From assembly GCF_019431355.1 (NCBI RefSeq), contig NZ_CP080269.1, positions 62,001 to 126,000 of the forward strand: a stretch of 64,000 nt of DNA, read 5' to 3'. The notes beneath the pieces were generated by a model. It was not told the DNA's origin, made no database searches, and saw only the letters and a list, made by a program, of their open reading frames with translations. The translations under genes were made by a program, and so were the position numbers. This stretch comes from Paenibacillus sp. R14(2021) (GTDB lineage Bacteria > Bacillota > Bacilli > Paenibacillales > Paenibacillaceae). Positions within the stretch are counted from its first letter, which is position 1. Every line of letters starts with the position of its first letter. Positions 16,869-27,090 of the stretch are shown here, piece by piece.

Positions 16869-16889
16869 GTAGGGGGCTTGTCCCTACTT
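16867..16889 (+). repeat. Small hairpin between murD and spoVE
   Basis: AAGTAGGG (16867-16874) and CCCTACTT (16882-16889) are perfect inverse arms around a 7-nt loop. The stem begins within the murD stop codon. There is no T run, so it may be an internal processing or stability hairpin rather than a terminator. Confidence 0.5.
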
Positions 16890-16913
16890 AAGCTTGCAAG
16901 AGGTGTTCGTATA

Positions 16914-18011
16914 ATGGCCAAAGCCAGGTCCGCCCCGGATATGTGGATGATCATTTCCATCGCGCTCATACTAGCGATCGGTCTAATTATGGTGTACAGC
17001 GCAAGCGCCGTTCTGGCGTTTCACGAGTTTGGAGACAAATTCTATTATGTTAAACGACAGATGCTCTTTGCTGCGCTTGGAATCGGCGCGATGATCGCCA
17101 CGATGAACGCGGATTATTGGATTTGGAAGAAATACGCGAAGCTCGGGCTATTCGTCTGCTTCGGGATGCTGCTGATCGTCTTGATTCCAGGCATCGGCGT
17201 CGTGCGCGGCGGCGCGCGGAGCTGGCTCGGCATCAGTTCCTTCGGCATCCAGCCGTCGGAGTTCATGAAGCTTGCAATGGTCATTTTCTTGGCCAAAATG
17301 CTGTCCGAGAAGCAGCAGATGGTCACGCAGTTTACGAAAGGCCTGCTGCCGCCGCTCGGTATCCTCGGGCTGGCGTTCGGACTTATTATGCTTCAGCCGG
17401 ATCTCGGCACCGGTGCAGTCATGATCGGCGCCTCGCTGCTGGTGATCTACACGGCCGGCGCGCGGCTCAAACATCTGGGCTCGCTGGCGCTTGTCGGTGT
17501 CGCCGGGCTCGTCGGTCTTATCCTTGCGGCGCCTTATAGGCTGCAGCGGATAACGGCTTTCTTGGATCCTTGGGCAGATCCTCTCGGCGCGGGCTACCAA
17601 TCGATTCAATCCCTGTATGCAATCGGACCGGGGGGTCTTGTCGGGTTGGGGCTCGGCATGAGCCGGCAGAAATTCAATTACCTGCCGGAGCCGCAAACAG
17701 ATTTTATATTTTCTATTCTTTCAGAGGAACTCGGTTTTATCGGCGGCGCCGCCATTATTCTATTATTCGCCATTCTGATGTGGCGAGGCATGCGTACGGC
17801 TATTGCAGCACCGGATTCTTTCGGCAGCCTGCTTGCCGTCGGCGTCATCGGCATCATCGCCGTACAAGTATTCATTAATATCGGCGTCGTGATCGGGATG
17901 CTCCCCGTAACGGGAATTACGCTTCCGCTCGTCAGCTACGGCGGTTCATCGCTGACGCTGCTGCTCACTTCACTTGGTATTTTGCTTAATATATCCCGTT
18001 ATTCGAGGTGA
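16914..18011 (+). CDS. spoVE: SEDS glycosyltransferase, stage V sporulation protein E / FtsW family
   Basis: SEDS proteins polymerise glycan strands with a partner class B penicillin-binding protein. 365 residues with about ten membrane segments, IMVYSASAV at the start, ARSWLGISSFGIQPSEF (about 90-108) and LPLVSYGGSS (about 335), all SEDS signatures. Its location between murD and murG, with spoVD in the same cluster, matches spoVE of Bacillus; a vegetative FtsW role cannot be excluded from sequence alone. Start ATG 16914 follows CAAGAGGTG. The stop overlaps the ribosome binding site of murG. Confidence 0.88.
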   Translation: MAKARSAPDMWMIISIALILAIGLIMVYSASAVLAFHEFGDKFYYVKRQMLFAALGIGAMIATMNADYWIWKKYAKLGLFVCFGMLLIVLIPGIGVVRGGARSWLGISSFGIQPSEFMKLAMVIFLAKMLSEKQQMVTQFTKGLLPPLGILGLAFGLIMLQPDLGTGAVMIGASLLVIYTAGARLKHLGSLALVGVAGLVGLILAAPYRLQRITAFLDPWADPLGAGYQSIQSLYAIGPGGLVGLGLGMSRQKFNYLPEPQTDFIFSILSEELGFIGGAAIILLFAILMWRGMRTAIAAPDSFGSLLAVGVIGIIAVQVFINIGVVIGMLPVTGITLPLVSYGGSSLTLLLTSLGILLNISRYSR

Positions 18012-18018
18012 CTTCATT

Positions 18019-19146
18019 TTGCGCATTGTTTTGTCCGGCGGCGGCACCGGCGGCCATATCTATCCCGCGCTTGCGATCGGCAAGCAGGTGATGGAAGAAG
18101 AGCCGGGCTCGTCCATTCTATACATCGGCTCTCCCAAGGGGCTGGAAAGCCGTATCGTGCCCGCACAGGGCATTTCTTTCGAAGCGGTCGAAATCACGGG
18201 CTTCAAACGGAAGCTCTCTTATGATAATGTTAGAACCGTCATGCGTTTTTTGAAGGGCGTAAGCCGCTCCAAACAATTGCTGCGCGATTTTCGCCCGGAT
18301 GTGGTCGTTGGAACGGGCGGCTATGTATGCGGTCCGGTGCTCTACGCGGCCGCTAAACTCGGCATTCCCACGCTCATCCATGAGCAGAATGCCGTCGCTG
18401 GCCTAACCAATCAATTTCTCTCCCGCTACGCGGACAGCGTCGCGGTCAGCTTTGAAGAAGCGCTGCCGCAGTTCCGTAAGTCCCGCAGCGCGGTGTACAC
18501 CGGAAATCCTTGCGCGACGAACGTCGTGCGTGCCGATAAAGATCAAGGCTTCGCGCACCTCGGTATCCCCTCTGGCAGCCGGATTGTGCTGCTGGTCGGG
18601 GGCAGCCGCGGCGCGAAAGCAATAAACGACGTGATGGTGGACATGGCACCGCTGATCGGGCGGCTGCCAGACGTCCATTTTGTGTTTGTAACCGGCGAAA
18701 GCTACTATGAACAGACAACTAGCCGGATTCGAGAGATTTTACCGCAGCAAATGCCTGCCACGCAGCAAATGCCTGCCACCCTGCAGGTGCTGCCTTACTT
18801 ACACCATATGCCGGAGGTGCTCGCTGCGTCCAGCTTGGTCGTCGGTCGATCCGGGGCCTCGTCGCTGGCGGAAATTACCGCGCTCGGCATTCCGTCCATC
18901 CTGATTCCTTCGCCGAACGTGACGAATAACCATCAGGAAGCGAATGCGAGAACACTAGCGGATGCCGGCGCGGCGGAAATGATCGCAGAGCGCGACTTGA
19001 ACGGCGCACTTCTCTTTGAACGCATCACGCGGATTATGAATCAATCTGACATTCAATCCCAAATGGGAACGGCGGCACTCTCGCTCGGCATGCCGAACTC
19101 CGCAGCGATGATCGTAAGCGAGCTGAGGCGAATTATCGCCATGTAA
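18019..19146 (+). CDS. murG: Undecaprenyl-PP-MurNAc-pentapeptide N-acetylglucosaminyltransferase MurG
   Basis: MurG converts lipid I to lipid II on the inner membrane face. 375 residues with SGGGTGGHIYPAL at the N-terminus, IHEQNAVAGLTNQFLSRYAD near 120 and the UDP-GlcNAc site GRSGASSLAEITALGIPSILIPSP near 275. The TTG at 18019 is the start, with GAGGTG 8 nt upstream and no usable ATG. The protein contains an exact 18-bp tandem duplication (18744-18779) encoding QQMPAT twice, in the loop before the second domain's conserved strand. Confidence 0.96.
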   Translation: MRIVLSGGGTGGHIYPALAIGKQVMEEEPGSSILYIGSPKGLESRIVPAQGISFEAVEITGFKRKLSYDNVRTVMRFLKGVSRSKQLLRDFRPDVVVGTGGYVCGPVLYAAAKLGIPTLIHEQNAVAGLTNQFLSRYADSVAVSFEEALPQFRKSRSAVYTGNPCATNVVRADKDQGFAHLGIPSGSRIVLLVGGSRGAKAINDVMVDMAPLIGRLPDVHFVFVTGESYYEQTTSRIREILPQQMPATQQMPATLQVLPYLHHMPEVLAASSLVVGRSGASSLAEITALGIPSILIPSPNVTNNHQEANARTLADAGAAEMIAERDLNGALLFERITRIMNQSDIQSQMGTAALSLGMPNSAAMIVSELRRIIAM

Positions 19147-19356
19147 GCGGGATGCCTGTCAAATAGGCGATTGTCACACTCCTGTACGGGAAGGCATAGT
19201 ATACAGCATAATCGTGACCGTCACCCGGCGGGCTCAAGACCTGGAAGCATGCAGCGAATCGGCGATAGCCGCCGCCGCATCAGGAATGGGCCGCCCGGAA
19301 GAAGGAACGAACGCCAGGAGGATTTCAATCGCTTGCAGCAGAAGGAGGTACGACAG

Positions 19357-20262
19357 ATGGAGCAGTTTTTGGCGGATTTACATGCAATCGACGCGGGCAG
19401 CGTCAAGTATAACGAACCGTTGGCAGCGTATACGACGTGGAAAATCGGCGGGCCGGCGGATGTGCTTATCATACCGAATACGCAAGAACAGCTGGTGGCA
19501 GTCGTCCAGTTGCTTCATCGGCACGGACTGCGGTGGACCAATCTAGGCCGCGGCTCCAACATGCTCGTCAGCGACAAAGGAATCCGGGGCGTCGTCATTC
19601 AACCGGGCGAAGGATTCGATTATGCGCGATTCGATGGCAAGTTCGTTCATGCAGGGGCCGCATATTCCTTCATTAAATTGTCGGTTCTGGCCGGCAAGGA
19701 AGGATTGACGGGACTGGAGTTCGCGGGGGGGATTCCGGGCTCGGTAGGCGGAGCCGTCTACATGAACGCAGGCGCCAACGGCTCTGATGTGTCACATGTA
19801 TTCAAATCAGCTGACATTGTGCTGGAAACAGGGGAATTGGTTCGCTTCGGGGCAGAGGAGATGTCGTTTTCCTATCGTCATTCCTGCCTCCAAGAAAGGC
19901 CGGGCATCGTGACGGGCGCAGTATTCGAGCTGGAAGAGGGAGACCGGAAAGCGATCGCGGCGTCTATGGCCGCGCTTAAACAACGGAGACTCGACACCCA
20001 GCCGCTTAAACTCCCGTCTGCAGGGAGCGTGTTCCGCAATCCGCCGAATGATTTTGCCGCGAGGCTGATTCAAGAAGCAGGATTGAAGGGAATGCGCCAG
20101 GGGGGCGCAGAAGTCTCCACGCAGCACGCCAATTTCATTGTCAACACCGGGCAAGCAACAGCTGAAGATGTCCTCACCCTGATGGCAACCATACAAAACA
20201 CGATTGAAGAAAAATACGGCATTCGGTTGGTAGCCGAGGTATTGGTTGTGGGTGAGCGGTAA
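19357..20262 (+). CDS. murB: UDP-N-acetylenolpyruvoylglucosamine reductase MurB
   Basis: MurB is the FAD-dependent reductase that makes UDP-MurNAc. The 301-residue product shows TTWKIGGPAD near residue 26, GRGSNMLVSD near 62, GIPGSVGGAVYMNAGANG near 125 and the catalytic region SAGSVFRNP near 225, with the C-terminal Glu in LVAEVLVVGE. ATG 19357 is preceded by AGAAGGAGGT. The 210 bp between murG and murB hold no gene I can support, although the frame stays open upstream to 19171. Confidence 0.95.
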   Translation: MEQFLADLHAIDAGSVKYNEPLAAYTTWKIGGPADVLIIPNTQEQLVAVVQLLHRHGLRWTNLGRGSNMLVSDKGIRGVVIQPGEGFDYARFDGKFVHAGAAYSFIKLSVLAGKEGLTGLEFAGGIPGSVGGAVYMNAGANGSDVSHVFKSADIVLETGELVRFGAEEMSFSYRHSCLQERPGIVTGAVFELEEGDRKAIAASMAALKQRRLDTQPLKLPSAGSVFRNPPNDFAARLIQEAGLKGMRQGGAEVSTQHANFIVNTGQATAEDVLTLMATIQNTIEEKYGIRLVAEVLVVGER

Positions 20263-20277
20263 ATCGGAGGTGATAAA

Positions 20278-21558
20278 TTGGACAAATTGGTGATTGAAGG
20301 CGGGAAACCTCTCTCAGGAACCATTGTTATCCAAGGCGCGAAAAATGCCGCTTTGCCGATTTTGGCTGCAAGTATGCTGGTAGAGGGAAAAGTGACGATC
20401 GATCATGTGCCCAAACTGCTCGATATCGACGTCATGCTGAACATTTTGCGTGAGCTTGGCTGCCGGGCGGAGCATGAGAATCAAACCGTCCAGCTCGATA
20501 CGTCAACCCTGCAATCCTCCCACATTCCTGAAGCGCTTATGCGCCAAATGCGTTCCTCCATTTTTTTAATGGGGCCGCTGCTGGCGAGATTTGGCGAAGT
20601 AACGATTTATCAGCCTGGCGGCTGCGCGATCGGAGAACGGAAAATCGATTTGCATCTGAGCGGCTTGCAAGCGCTTGGTGCGCTGGTCGTAGAAGAGGGA
20701 AGCCGGATTGTCTGTTATGCGGATGAGCTGACAGGCGCGGAAATCCATTTGGATTTTCCAAGTGTCGGAGCAACGGAGAATATTATGATGGCCGCAGTGC
20801 TTGCCAAAGGGCTGACGACGATCAGCAACGCGGCAAGAGAGCCGGAAATACAAGATTTGCAGCAATTCCTGAACTGCATGGGTGCGAAGATCATCGGCGC
20901 TGGCACGGACACGATTACCGTGGAAGGAGTCGAGAAGCTGGCACCATGCCGATATCAAGTGATCCCGGACCGCATTGTGACCGGAACCGTCATGGTTGCA
21001 GCAGCCGCTACGCGCGGTCAGGTGACGCTGCTCAATACTTGCCCGGCGCATCTGACTTCGCTCATCCATGTGCTTAGGCGCACAGGTGTTCAAATCGCGG
21101 TGGACGGTGATATAATCAAGGTGGGCACGGCAACGAGGCCCAAATCGATTGACCGGATCGTCACCTCCCCATATCCGGCTTTCCCAACCGATCTGCAGTC
21201 GCAGCTGATGGTGCTGCTCGCGCTTGCCGACGGCGTCAGCATCATGAAGGAAACGATTTTTGAAGGCAGGTTCAAGCATGTCGATGAGCTGACCCGTATG
21301 GGAGCCGATATACGCGTAGACTTGAGCTCTGCAATCATTCGAGGCGTTTCCAGGCTTTACGGCGCAACGGTAGAAGCTACGGATTTACGCGCAGGCGCAG
21401 CGCTGGTTATCGCAGGACTTGCCGCGCAAGGCAAAACCGTCGTGGAGCAAGTGCATCATATCGATCGCGGTTACGACGAAATCGAAACGATGCTGGGGCA
21501 GCTAGGCGCGCGAATTACCCGCTATTCACCTATTCCCAATAATATAATCGTGCCTTAG
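20278..21558 (+). CDS. murA: UDP-N-acetylglucosamine 1-carboxyvinyltransferase MurA
   Basis: MurA transfers enolpyruvate from PEP to UDP-GlcNAc, the first committed peptidoglycan step and the fosfomycin target. 426 residues with GAKNAALPILAAS near 20, the active-site Cys in PGGCAIGERKIDLH (about 118, so fosfomycin-sensitive type) and DLRAGAALVIAGL near 370. The start is TTG 20278 behind CGGAGGTG. It lies 15 bp after murB. Firmicutes usually carry two murA copies; this is the dcw-linked one. Confidence 0.95.
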   Translation: MDKLVIEGGKPLSGTIVIQGAKNAALPILAASMLVEGKVTIDHVPKLLDIDVMLNILRELGCRAEHENQTVQLDTSTLQSSHIPEALMRQMRSSIFLMGPLLARFGEVTIYQPGGCAIGERKIDLHLSGLQALGALVVEEGSRIVCYADELTGAEIHLDFPSVGATENIMMAAVLAKGLTTISNAAREPEIQDLQQFLNCMGAKIIGAGTDTITVEGVEKLAPCRYQVIPDRIVTGTVMVAAAATRGQVTLLNTCPAHLTSLIHVLRRTGVQIAVDGDIIKVGTATRPKSIDRIVTSPYPAFPTDLQSQLMVLLALADGVSIMKETIFEGRFKHVDELTRMGADIRVDLSSAIIRGVSRLYGATVEATDLRAGAALVIAGLAAQGKTVVEQVHHIDRGYDEIETMLGQLGARITRYSPIPNNIIVP

Positions 21559-21650
21559 ACTGTATGTTGACACGATAGAGAACGCGTGAACGGCTCCAGC
21601 CTGCAAAGTGGCGGGATGCCGTTTGCGTTTATACAAAGAGGGGACAAGCC

Positions 21651-22415
21651 ATGCAAGAGAAGATGCCCGTACTGCGGGAACCAGTCAAACGGCGCAGGGG
21701 CGGCAAGAAGCTCCTCGTGGTGCTCTTATTGCTGTTTATCGTTATATTGGGCGTGCTGTTCTTCAATTCTTCCATCAGCAAAGTAGCCACCGTAACGGTA
21801 GAAGGCCAAAATTACCTTCAGGCTGGGAGCATTCGCAAAACGGCAGGGGTTGCCGCCGGCGACTCGTTCTTCCGAGTTTCCTCGCGCACGATCGAAGCCC
21901 GCATCCGTACCTTGAAGCCGGTAGAGAAGGTCACGGTAACCAAGTCTTTCCCGGGCAGCGTAACGATTAAGGTGAAGGAATTCGAAACGGTTGCCTATGC
22001 GCTGTCGAACAATGGCGAATTGACGGCGGTTTTGGCGAACGGAACCAACGTTCCAGCCGGCACAGATCCCGTTGTGGACAAGCCGATTTTGTCGGGCTGG
22101 AAGACGGATGATCCTGTCTTGGCCTCTCTTTGCAAAGCATTAGCCGCGATTCCGGAGCCGTCGCTCTCCGACTTCTCGGAGATTAAGCCGGAGCCGTCGC
22201 CCTCTTATCCGGATCGGATCAAAATCTACACGAGGACGCGTTTTGAAGTCATTACAGCGGTCTCGCTGCTGTCTGAGAAAATACCAACGATGAATGCTGT
22301 GATTGAAATTCAGCCGCCCGGCATCATTACGATGCTCCTTGCGGATAAATATGCGCCTTTCTTTCCAGAAACGGAAGTAAATACCACCACTGTGCAAAAA
22401 GAGACTACTCAATAG
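21651..22415 (+). CDS. divIB: Cell division protein FtsQ/DivIB
   Basis: DivIB (FtsQ) is the bitopic divisome scaffold that partners FtsL and DivIC. The 254-residue product has a basic cytoplasmic start (VKRRRGGKK), one transmembrane segment (about 22-42), and an external POTRA domain beginning KVATVTVEGQNYLQAGSIRK (about 45-110) followed by a beta domain to about 240. ATG 21651 follows AAGAGGGGAC. No ylxW/ylxX/sbp genes lie between it and ftsA, unlike Bacillus subtilis. Confidence 0.9.
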   Translation: MQEKMPVLREPVKRRRGGKKLLVVLLLLFIVILGVLFFNSSISKVATVTVEGQNYLQAGSIRKTAGVAAGDSFFRVSSRTIEARIRTLKPVEKVTVTKSFPGSVTIKVKEFETVAYALSNNGELTAVLANGTNVPAGTDPVVDKPILSGWKTDDPVLASLCKALAAIPEPSLSDFSEIKPEPSPSYPDRIKIYTRTRFEVITAVSLLSEKIPTMNAVIEIQPPGIITMLLADKYAPFFPETEVNTTTVQKETTQ

Positions 22416-22551
22416 CAGCAAAGAATGATACAATTTTAGTTATGTAGCTAAATTGGACCTTCTTTGCCTTTTTTCGTAAGCGACTACAATCGGACATGGA
22501 AGATCATGCGCCATCAGCATAAATTTAACTGTTGAAAAAATTGTAGAAAAA

Positions 22552-22578
22552 AGAGGGAAAATGAGTATTGCGTTGAAT
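22552..22578 (+). promoter_or_regulatory. Candidate SigH promoter of ftsA-ftsZ
   Basis: AGAGGGAAA (22552-22560) resembles the SigH -35 consensus RnAGGAwWW with one mismatch, and GTTGAAT (22572-22578) fits RnnGAAT, 11 bp apart. B. subtilis ftsAZ has a SigH promoter that supports asymmetric septation, so position and function agree. A TACAAT at about 22480 might be a SigA -10 box, but its -35 spacing is poor. Confidence 0.45.
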
Positions 22579-22648
22579 AAGAAGAGATGCATGCACAGAC
22601 ACGGCATTTAATTGTACCTTATTAATGTTGAAACGGAGGTGCCAGAGG

Positions 22649-23899
22649 TTGAGCAGCAATGACATCATCGTCAGTTTGGACATCGGTACATCCAAGGTTC
22701 GTGCTATTATTGGCGAAGTAAATAACGGCGTCATTAATATTATTGGAGTTGGATCTGCCGACTCAGAAGGTATACGTAAAGGGGCTATCGTTGATATCGA
22801 CCAAACCGTAGCATCCATTCGCAATGCGGTGGATCATGCCGAGCGAATGGTTGGCATTCAAATAAGCGATGTCTATGTCGGTATTCAAGGCAACCATATC
22901 GGCTTGCAAACGAATCACGGCGTCGTCGCCATTTCGAACGAAGACCGCGAAATCGGTGAAGAAGATATCGAGCGTGTCCTGCAAGCGGCTAAGGTCGTCG
23001 CATTGCCGCCCGAACGCGAAATCATTAATCTGGTGCCGAAGCAATACTTGGTAGATGGTCTTGAAGGCATATCCGACCCTCGCGGGATGATTGGCGTGCG
23101 TCTTGAAGTGGAAGCAACCGTTATAACCGGAGCCAAAACAGCGATACATAATTTAGTCCGGTGCGTAGAAAAAGCCAATTTGCGGATTTCCGGCATCATT
23201 TTGATGTCGCTGGCTTCCGGTCAAATGGCGCTAACTAAAGATGAAAAAATGATGGGTACGGTGCTTGCCGATATCGGAGCTGGCTCCAGTACGATTGCAA
23301 TTTTTGAGCAAGGGAGCATCGTCGCAACTTCAACGCTGCCTGTCGGCGGTGAATACGTGACCAGCGACATTTCCTACGGTCTTCGGACCCAGACGGAGCA
23401 AGCGGAGAAAATCAAGCAAAAATTCGGTTGCGCGCTTGTAGATGATGCAGCCGAGGATCAGAAATTCAAAGTAATGCGGATGGGCAGCAACGTGGAGAAG
23501 GAATTCTCCCAGGTTGACTTGGCCAATATTATCGAACCGCGGATGCAGGAAATTTTTCACTTGATTCGTCAAGAAGTTAAACGTTTGGGCTACGGGGAAA
23601 AGGTCAACGGTTATGTGCTTACAGGTGGGACCGTTACCATGGCGGGCACGCTGCCGCTTGCCCAGCACGAACTGGAAGCTAGCGTCCGCATCGCGGTGCC
23701 CGATTATATCGGCGTTCGCGACCCTGCTTTTACCAGCGGCGTAGGCATGATTCAGTACGTATCCAAGTACATGAGAGGCCGCTCGGTTTCCGCACCGAAA
23801 AAAAGCGCCGGCCGCAAAGCAAATGCAGCAGCACCGAACACACCCTCGAAGCCTGGCCTATTCGAGCGTTTGAAAAATATGTTTAGTGAATTTATTTGA
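22649..23899 (+). CDS. ftsA: Cell division protein FtsA
   Basis: FtsA is the actin-like ATPase that tethers FtsZ to the membrane. 416 residues with [17 protein letters not shown] at the start, [15 protein letters not shown] near 215 and [11 protein letters not shown] near 330. The C-terminal amphipathic helix [15 protein letters not shown] is the membrane-targeting sequence. The TTG start at 22649 has CGGAGG nine bases upstream. It is followed 17 bp later by ftsZ. Confidence 0.95.
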   Translation: MSSNDIIVSLDIGTSKVRAIIGEVNNGVINIIGVGSADSEGIRKGAIVDIDQTVASIRNAVDHAERMVGIQISDVYVGIQGNHIGLQTNHGVVAISNEDREIGEEDIERVLQAAKVVALPPEREIINLVPKQYLVDGLEGISDPRGMIGVRLEVEATVITGAKTAIHNLVRCVEKANLRISGIILMSLASGQMALTKDEKMMGTVLADIGAGSSTIAIFEQGSIVATSTLPVGGEYVTSDISYGLRTQTEQAEKIKQKFGCALVDDAAEDQKFKVMRMGSNVEKEFSQVDLANIIEPRMQEIFHLIRQEVKRLGYGEKVNGYVLTGGTVTMAGTLPLAQHELEASVRIAVPDYIGVRDPAFTSGVGMIQYVSKYMRGRSVSAPKKSAGRKANAAAPNTPSKPGLFERLKNMFSEFI

Positions 23900-23916
23900 T
23901 CGGGGGATACAACAGC

Positions 23917-25050
23917 ATGTTGGAATTTGATTTCGAAAATGAGCTGCTGGCGCAAATCAAGGTCATCGGTGTAGGAGGCGGCGGCAGCAATGCCGTTAAC
24001 CGAATGATTGAGAACGGCGTAAGAGGCGTTGAATTTATTACGGTTAATACGGACGCTCAGGCGCTGCATATGGCCAAATCCGAACAAAAGCTGCAAATCG
24101 GCGATAAGCTGACCCGTGGTCTCGGAGCCGGTGCAAATCCGGAGGTAGGGAAGAAAGCCGCCGAAGAATCCCGGGAAACAGTCATGAACACGCTGAAGGG
24201 CGCCGACATGGTGTTCGTTACGGCGGGAATGGGCGGCGGAACGGGCACGGGCGCAGCTCCTGTCATTGCTGAAATCGCGCGTGAATGCGGCGCGCTCACG
24301 GTCGGCGTCGTAACGCGTCCCTTCACATTTGAAGGGCGGAAGCGCTCCGGACAAGCCGAGCTTGGCATTGAAGCCTTGAAAGAGAAAGTAGATACGCTGA
24401 TCGTCATTCCGAATGATCGCCTTCTCGAAATCGTCGACAAGAAAACACCGATGCTCGAAGCGTTCCGCGAAGCGGATAACGTGCTGAAGCAGGCGGTACA
24501 AGGGATTTCCGATCTGATCGCGGTTCCAGGCTTGATCAACCTTGACTTCGCCGATGTTAAGACCATCATGACGGAACGTGGTTCCGCACTGATGGGAATC
24601 GGCGCAGCGACAGGAGAGAACCGTGCTGCGGACGCAGCACGCAAAGCGATCCAGAGCCCGCTTCTGGAAACGTCCATCGACGGCGCGCGCGGCATTATCA
24701 TGAATATTACGGGCGGTGCTAACCTATCGCTCTATGAAGTTAACGAAGCGGCGGAGATCGTCATTTCCGCATCCGATCCGGATGTGAATATGATTTTCGG
24801 TGCCAGCATCGACGAGAACCTGAAGGAAGAAATCAAAGTTACCGTCATCGCAACGGGCTTTGAGCATCGCGGAGCTGCTCCTCTGCGTCGCCCAAGCACG
24901 GGACAACCTGCCGAAACGGCTGCAAGTCAGGAAGCGCCGCGTCAATCGAATACCGGTAGCAATGGGCCAAAACCTTTTGGTACTCCGGTAAACAGTGACC
25001 AGCTCGATATTCCGGCATTTCTTCGCAACCGTCGCAACAACGATCGCTAA
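23917..25050 (+). CDS. ftsZ: Cell division protein FtsZ
   Basis: FtsZ is the tubulin-like GTPase that forms the division ring. 377 residues with [16 protein letters not shown], the tubulin signature [10 protein letters not shown] near 105 and [11 protein letters not shown]-like [11 protein letters not shown] near 207. A Gln/Pro/Asn-rich linker follows (about 318-360), and the C-terminal peptide [13 protein letters not shown] binds FtsA and SepF. ATG 23917 is used; the frame also runs 21 bp into the ftsA end. A strong terminator follows at 25064. Confidence 0.98.
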   Translation: MLEFDFENELLAQIKVIGVGGGGSNAVNRMIENGVRGVEFITVNTDAQALHMAKSEQKLQIGDKLTRGLGAGANPEVGKKAAEESRETVMNTLKGADMVFVTAGMGGGTGTGAAPVIAEIARECGALTVGVVTRPFTFEGRKRSGQAELGIEALKEKVDTLIVIPNDRLLEIVDKKTPMLEAFREADNVLKQAVQGISDLIAVPGLINLDFADVKTIMTERGSALMGIGAATGENRAADAARKAIQSPLLETSIDGARGIIMNITGGANLSLYEVNEAAEIVISASDPDVNMIFGASIDENLKEEIKVTVIATGFEHRGAAPLRRPSTGQPAETAASQEAPRQSNTGSNGPKPFGTPVNSDQLDIPAFLRNRRNNDR

Positions 25051-25063
25051 TAATGAGGACTTT

Positions 25064-25099
25064 AGCCGCTTTCCGTATCTACGGAAGGCGGCTTTTTTG
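25064..25099 (+). terminator. Terminator after ftsZ
   Basis: AGCCGCTTTCCGT and ACGGAAGGCGGCT form a 13-bp stem (one G-U pair) around ATCT, followed by TTTTTT. It closes the dcw cluster. Confidence 0.9.
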
Positions 25100-25150
25100 C
25101 TAGCTTTTGGCATGGAAAACGCAGCCTTCCAAGCTGGCACCCGAAGGCTC

Positions 25151-25217
25151 ATCGACAAAAAAAGATCGCTCCTGACGGCATGTTTAGACAGACATTGTAA
25201 TAGGATTTAACTATACT
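25151..25217 (+). promoter_or_regulatory. Candidate Spo0A-controlled promoter region of spoIIGA-sigE
   Basis: TATACT at 25212-25217 is a good -10 box 70 bp before spoIIGA. ATCGACA at 25151-25157 reads TGTCGAT on the other strand, six of seven positions of the Spo0A box, and TTAGAC lies about 22 bp before the -10. In B. subtilis the spoIIG promoter has an unusual 22-bp spacer and upstream Spo0A boxes, so this arrangement is suggestive but not exact. Confidence 0.4.
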
Positions 25218-25286
25218 AGACACAAGCCGCTGATCCTCGCTAAAGCTTGTAAGAGACACGCGGCGGCAAGGAGCTTCGGCAGGAAG

Positions 25287-26294
25287 GTGAAGGCGCTGAA
25301 TGCGGTTTATATCGATGTCTATTTTCTCGTAAACCTGCTGATCGATGGTTCTAATTTGCTGCTGACCGCATGGGTTCGAAGTGTACGCGCCAAGTGGTGG
25401 CGGATACTGCTCGCTGCTGCTGCGGGAGCGATGTATGCTGTTATGATTATTTTCCCTCCTTTGTCGTTTCTGTTTACGATCGTCATCAAGATTTTGTTGT
25501 CCGTTGTCATGCTGTTCATTGCCTTCGGATTTGGAAGCATACAGCATTTTGCGCGTCTGACAGGTGCGTTTTACGGCGTGAATTTCGCTGCCGCCGGAGC
25601 CGTGCTTGGTTTTCATTATTTGTTTATGAACAGTGCGAACCAGCTGTGGCAGACCGTCGTCTACGACGTAAACGGCAAACCTGTCTTCATGCTGAGCACT
25701 TCGATGATTTTTGTATTCGGGCTGCTTGTGGTCGGTTATTACATTTACCGTTCAGTGATTATGCAGCGCCGTGAGCGCGATTTGGTTACAACGCATCTCG
25801 CGGAGGTGAAGGTGCGAATCGACGATCGGGAGTATAGCTGCACAGGACTGATCGACACGGGGAACCAGCTATACGAGCCGCTCACGCGAACGCCCGTCAT
25901 GGTGATGGAGGCTGCGGTATGGCAGGATGCACTGCCGGCTGCATGGATTCATCATATTCGGGAGGCAAAGGTAGACCAGCTCTTGGCGAGCATGACGGAC
26001 GAAGAGCCCTTTATATGGCGCGACCGGCTGCGGCTGGTGCCTTACCGTGGGGTCAACCGCGGCGCTCAGTTCATGCTGGCCATCAAGCCGGATCTGGTTA
26101 TCGTGAACAGGGACGGGGTCGTCTTTGAGTCCAAGAAAGTATTAATCGGATTAGATGCCGGAAAACTCGTTGCCGACGGGACGTACCGGGCCATTATCCA
26201 TCCGTCGCTTCTTCAGCATCGAAGCGCCACGATCGATCCAATACACAGCTCTTCGGAAAGGGATGGAGCAGCATGCTCGTCAAATGGAAATTGA
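25287..26294 (+). CDS. spoIIGA: Sigma-E processing peptidase SpoIIGA
   Basis: SpoIIGA is the membrane-bound aspartic protease that cleaves pro-SigE in the mother cell after a forespore signal. The 335-residue protein has about five N-terminal transmembrane segments (about 8-155) and a cytoplasmic protease domain with the catalytic Asp in [19 protein letters not shown] (about 190). The GTG start fits the family N-terminus ([15 protein letters not shown]); AAGGAG lies 13 bp upstream. Its last 22 bp overlap the sigE start, implying coupled translation of protease and substrate. Confidence 0.93.
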   Translation: MKALNAVYIDVYFLVNLLIDGSNLLLTAWVRSVRAKWWRILLAAAAGAMYAVMIIFPPLSFLFTIVIKILLSVVMLFIAFGFGSIQHFARLTGAFYGVNFAAAGAVLGFHYLFMNSANQLWQTVVYDVNGKPVFMLSTSMIFVFGLLVVGYYIYRSVIMQRRERDLVTTHLAEVKVRIDDREYSCTGLIDTGNQLYEPLTRTPVMVMEAAVWQDALPAAWIHHIREAKVDQLLASMTDEEPFIWRDRLRLVPYRGVNRGAQFMLAIKPDLVIVNRDGVVFESKKVLIGLDAGKLVADGTYRAIIHPSLLQHRSATIDPIHSSSERDGAACSSNGN

Positions 26295-26995
26295 TCCTGC
26301 AGTTATATTATTATCGCGTTTTGTTTTTATTCGGGTTAAAGAGCGAGGAAATTTATTATATTGGCGGAAGCGAAGCTTTGCCTCCACCGCTTACGCGCGA
26401 AGAAGAAGAGTATTTGCTGGAGAAGCTCCCTTCAGGCGATACGGCCATACGCGCCATGCTGATCGAACGAAATCTCCGTCTCGTCGTCTACATTGCCCGC
26501 AAATTCGAGAACACCGGCATTCATATCGAAGATTTGGTCTCCATCGGCGCCATCGGCTTGATTAAAGCCGTCAATACCTTTGACCCGGAGAAGAAAATCA
26601 AGCTGGCGACCTATGCCTCCCGCTGTATCGAGAACGAAATTCTGATGTACCTGCGCCGCAACAGCAAGACGCGCACGGAAGTGTCCTTCGACGAGCCGCT
26701 CAATATTGACTGGGATGGCAACGAATTGCTTCTGTCCGACGTACTCGGCACCGAGAATGACACGATCTACCGTAATATCGAAGAGCAGGTAGACCGCAAA
26801 CTGCTGCACAAGGCACTTGATAAACTGACAGAGCGGGAACGCATCATTATGGAGCTGCGCTTCGGTTTGGCGGACGGCGAAGAGAAGACGCAGAAGGACG
26901 TAGCCGATCTCCTAGGGATCTCGCAATCCTATATCTCGCGTCTAGAGAAACGCATCATCAAACGGCTGCGCAAGGAATTTAACAAAATGGTCTGA
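26273..26995 (+). CDS. sigE: RNA polymerase sporulation sigma factor SigE (pro-form)
   Basis: SigE directs early mother-cell transcription. The 240-residue product starts with a hydrophobic/basic pro-sequence (about 1-28, [20 protein letters not shown]) that keeps it inactive at the membrane until SpoIIGA cleavage near the [10 protein letters not shown] region. Region 2 is seen as [26 protein letters not shown], and region 4 as [15 protein letters not shown] with a helix-turn-helix [22 protein letters not shown] terminator follows, so the operon is just spoIIGA-sigE. Confidence 0.97.
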   Translation: MLVKWKLILQLYYYRVLFLFGLKSEEIYYIGGSEALPPPLTREEEEYLLEKLPSGDTAIRAMLIERNLRLVVYIARKFENTGIHIEDLVSIGAIGLIKAVNTFDPEKKIKLATYASRCIENEILMYLRRNSKTRTEVSFDEPLNIDWDGNELLLSDVLGTENDTIYRNIEEQVDRKLLHKALDKLTERERIIMELRFGLADGEEKTQKDVADLLGISQSYISRLEKRIIKRLRKEFNKMV

Positions 26996-27010
26996 ACCTG
27001 TGAGCGCAAA

Positions 27011-27049
27011 AAAGTCCGTAACCCCTAGCGGGGCTGCGGGCTTTTTTGC
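27011..27049 (+). terminator. Terminator after sigE
   Basis: AGTCCGTAACCCC pairs with GGGGCTGCGGGCT (G-U pairs and one A-C mismatch) around TAGC, followed by TTTTTT. Confidence 0.8.
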
Positions 27050-27090
27050 TAGTCATTCATACGGCAGGCCACCCAACAGCGAACAACTAA

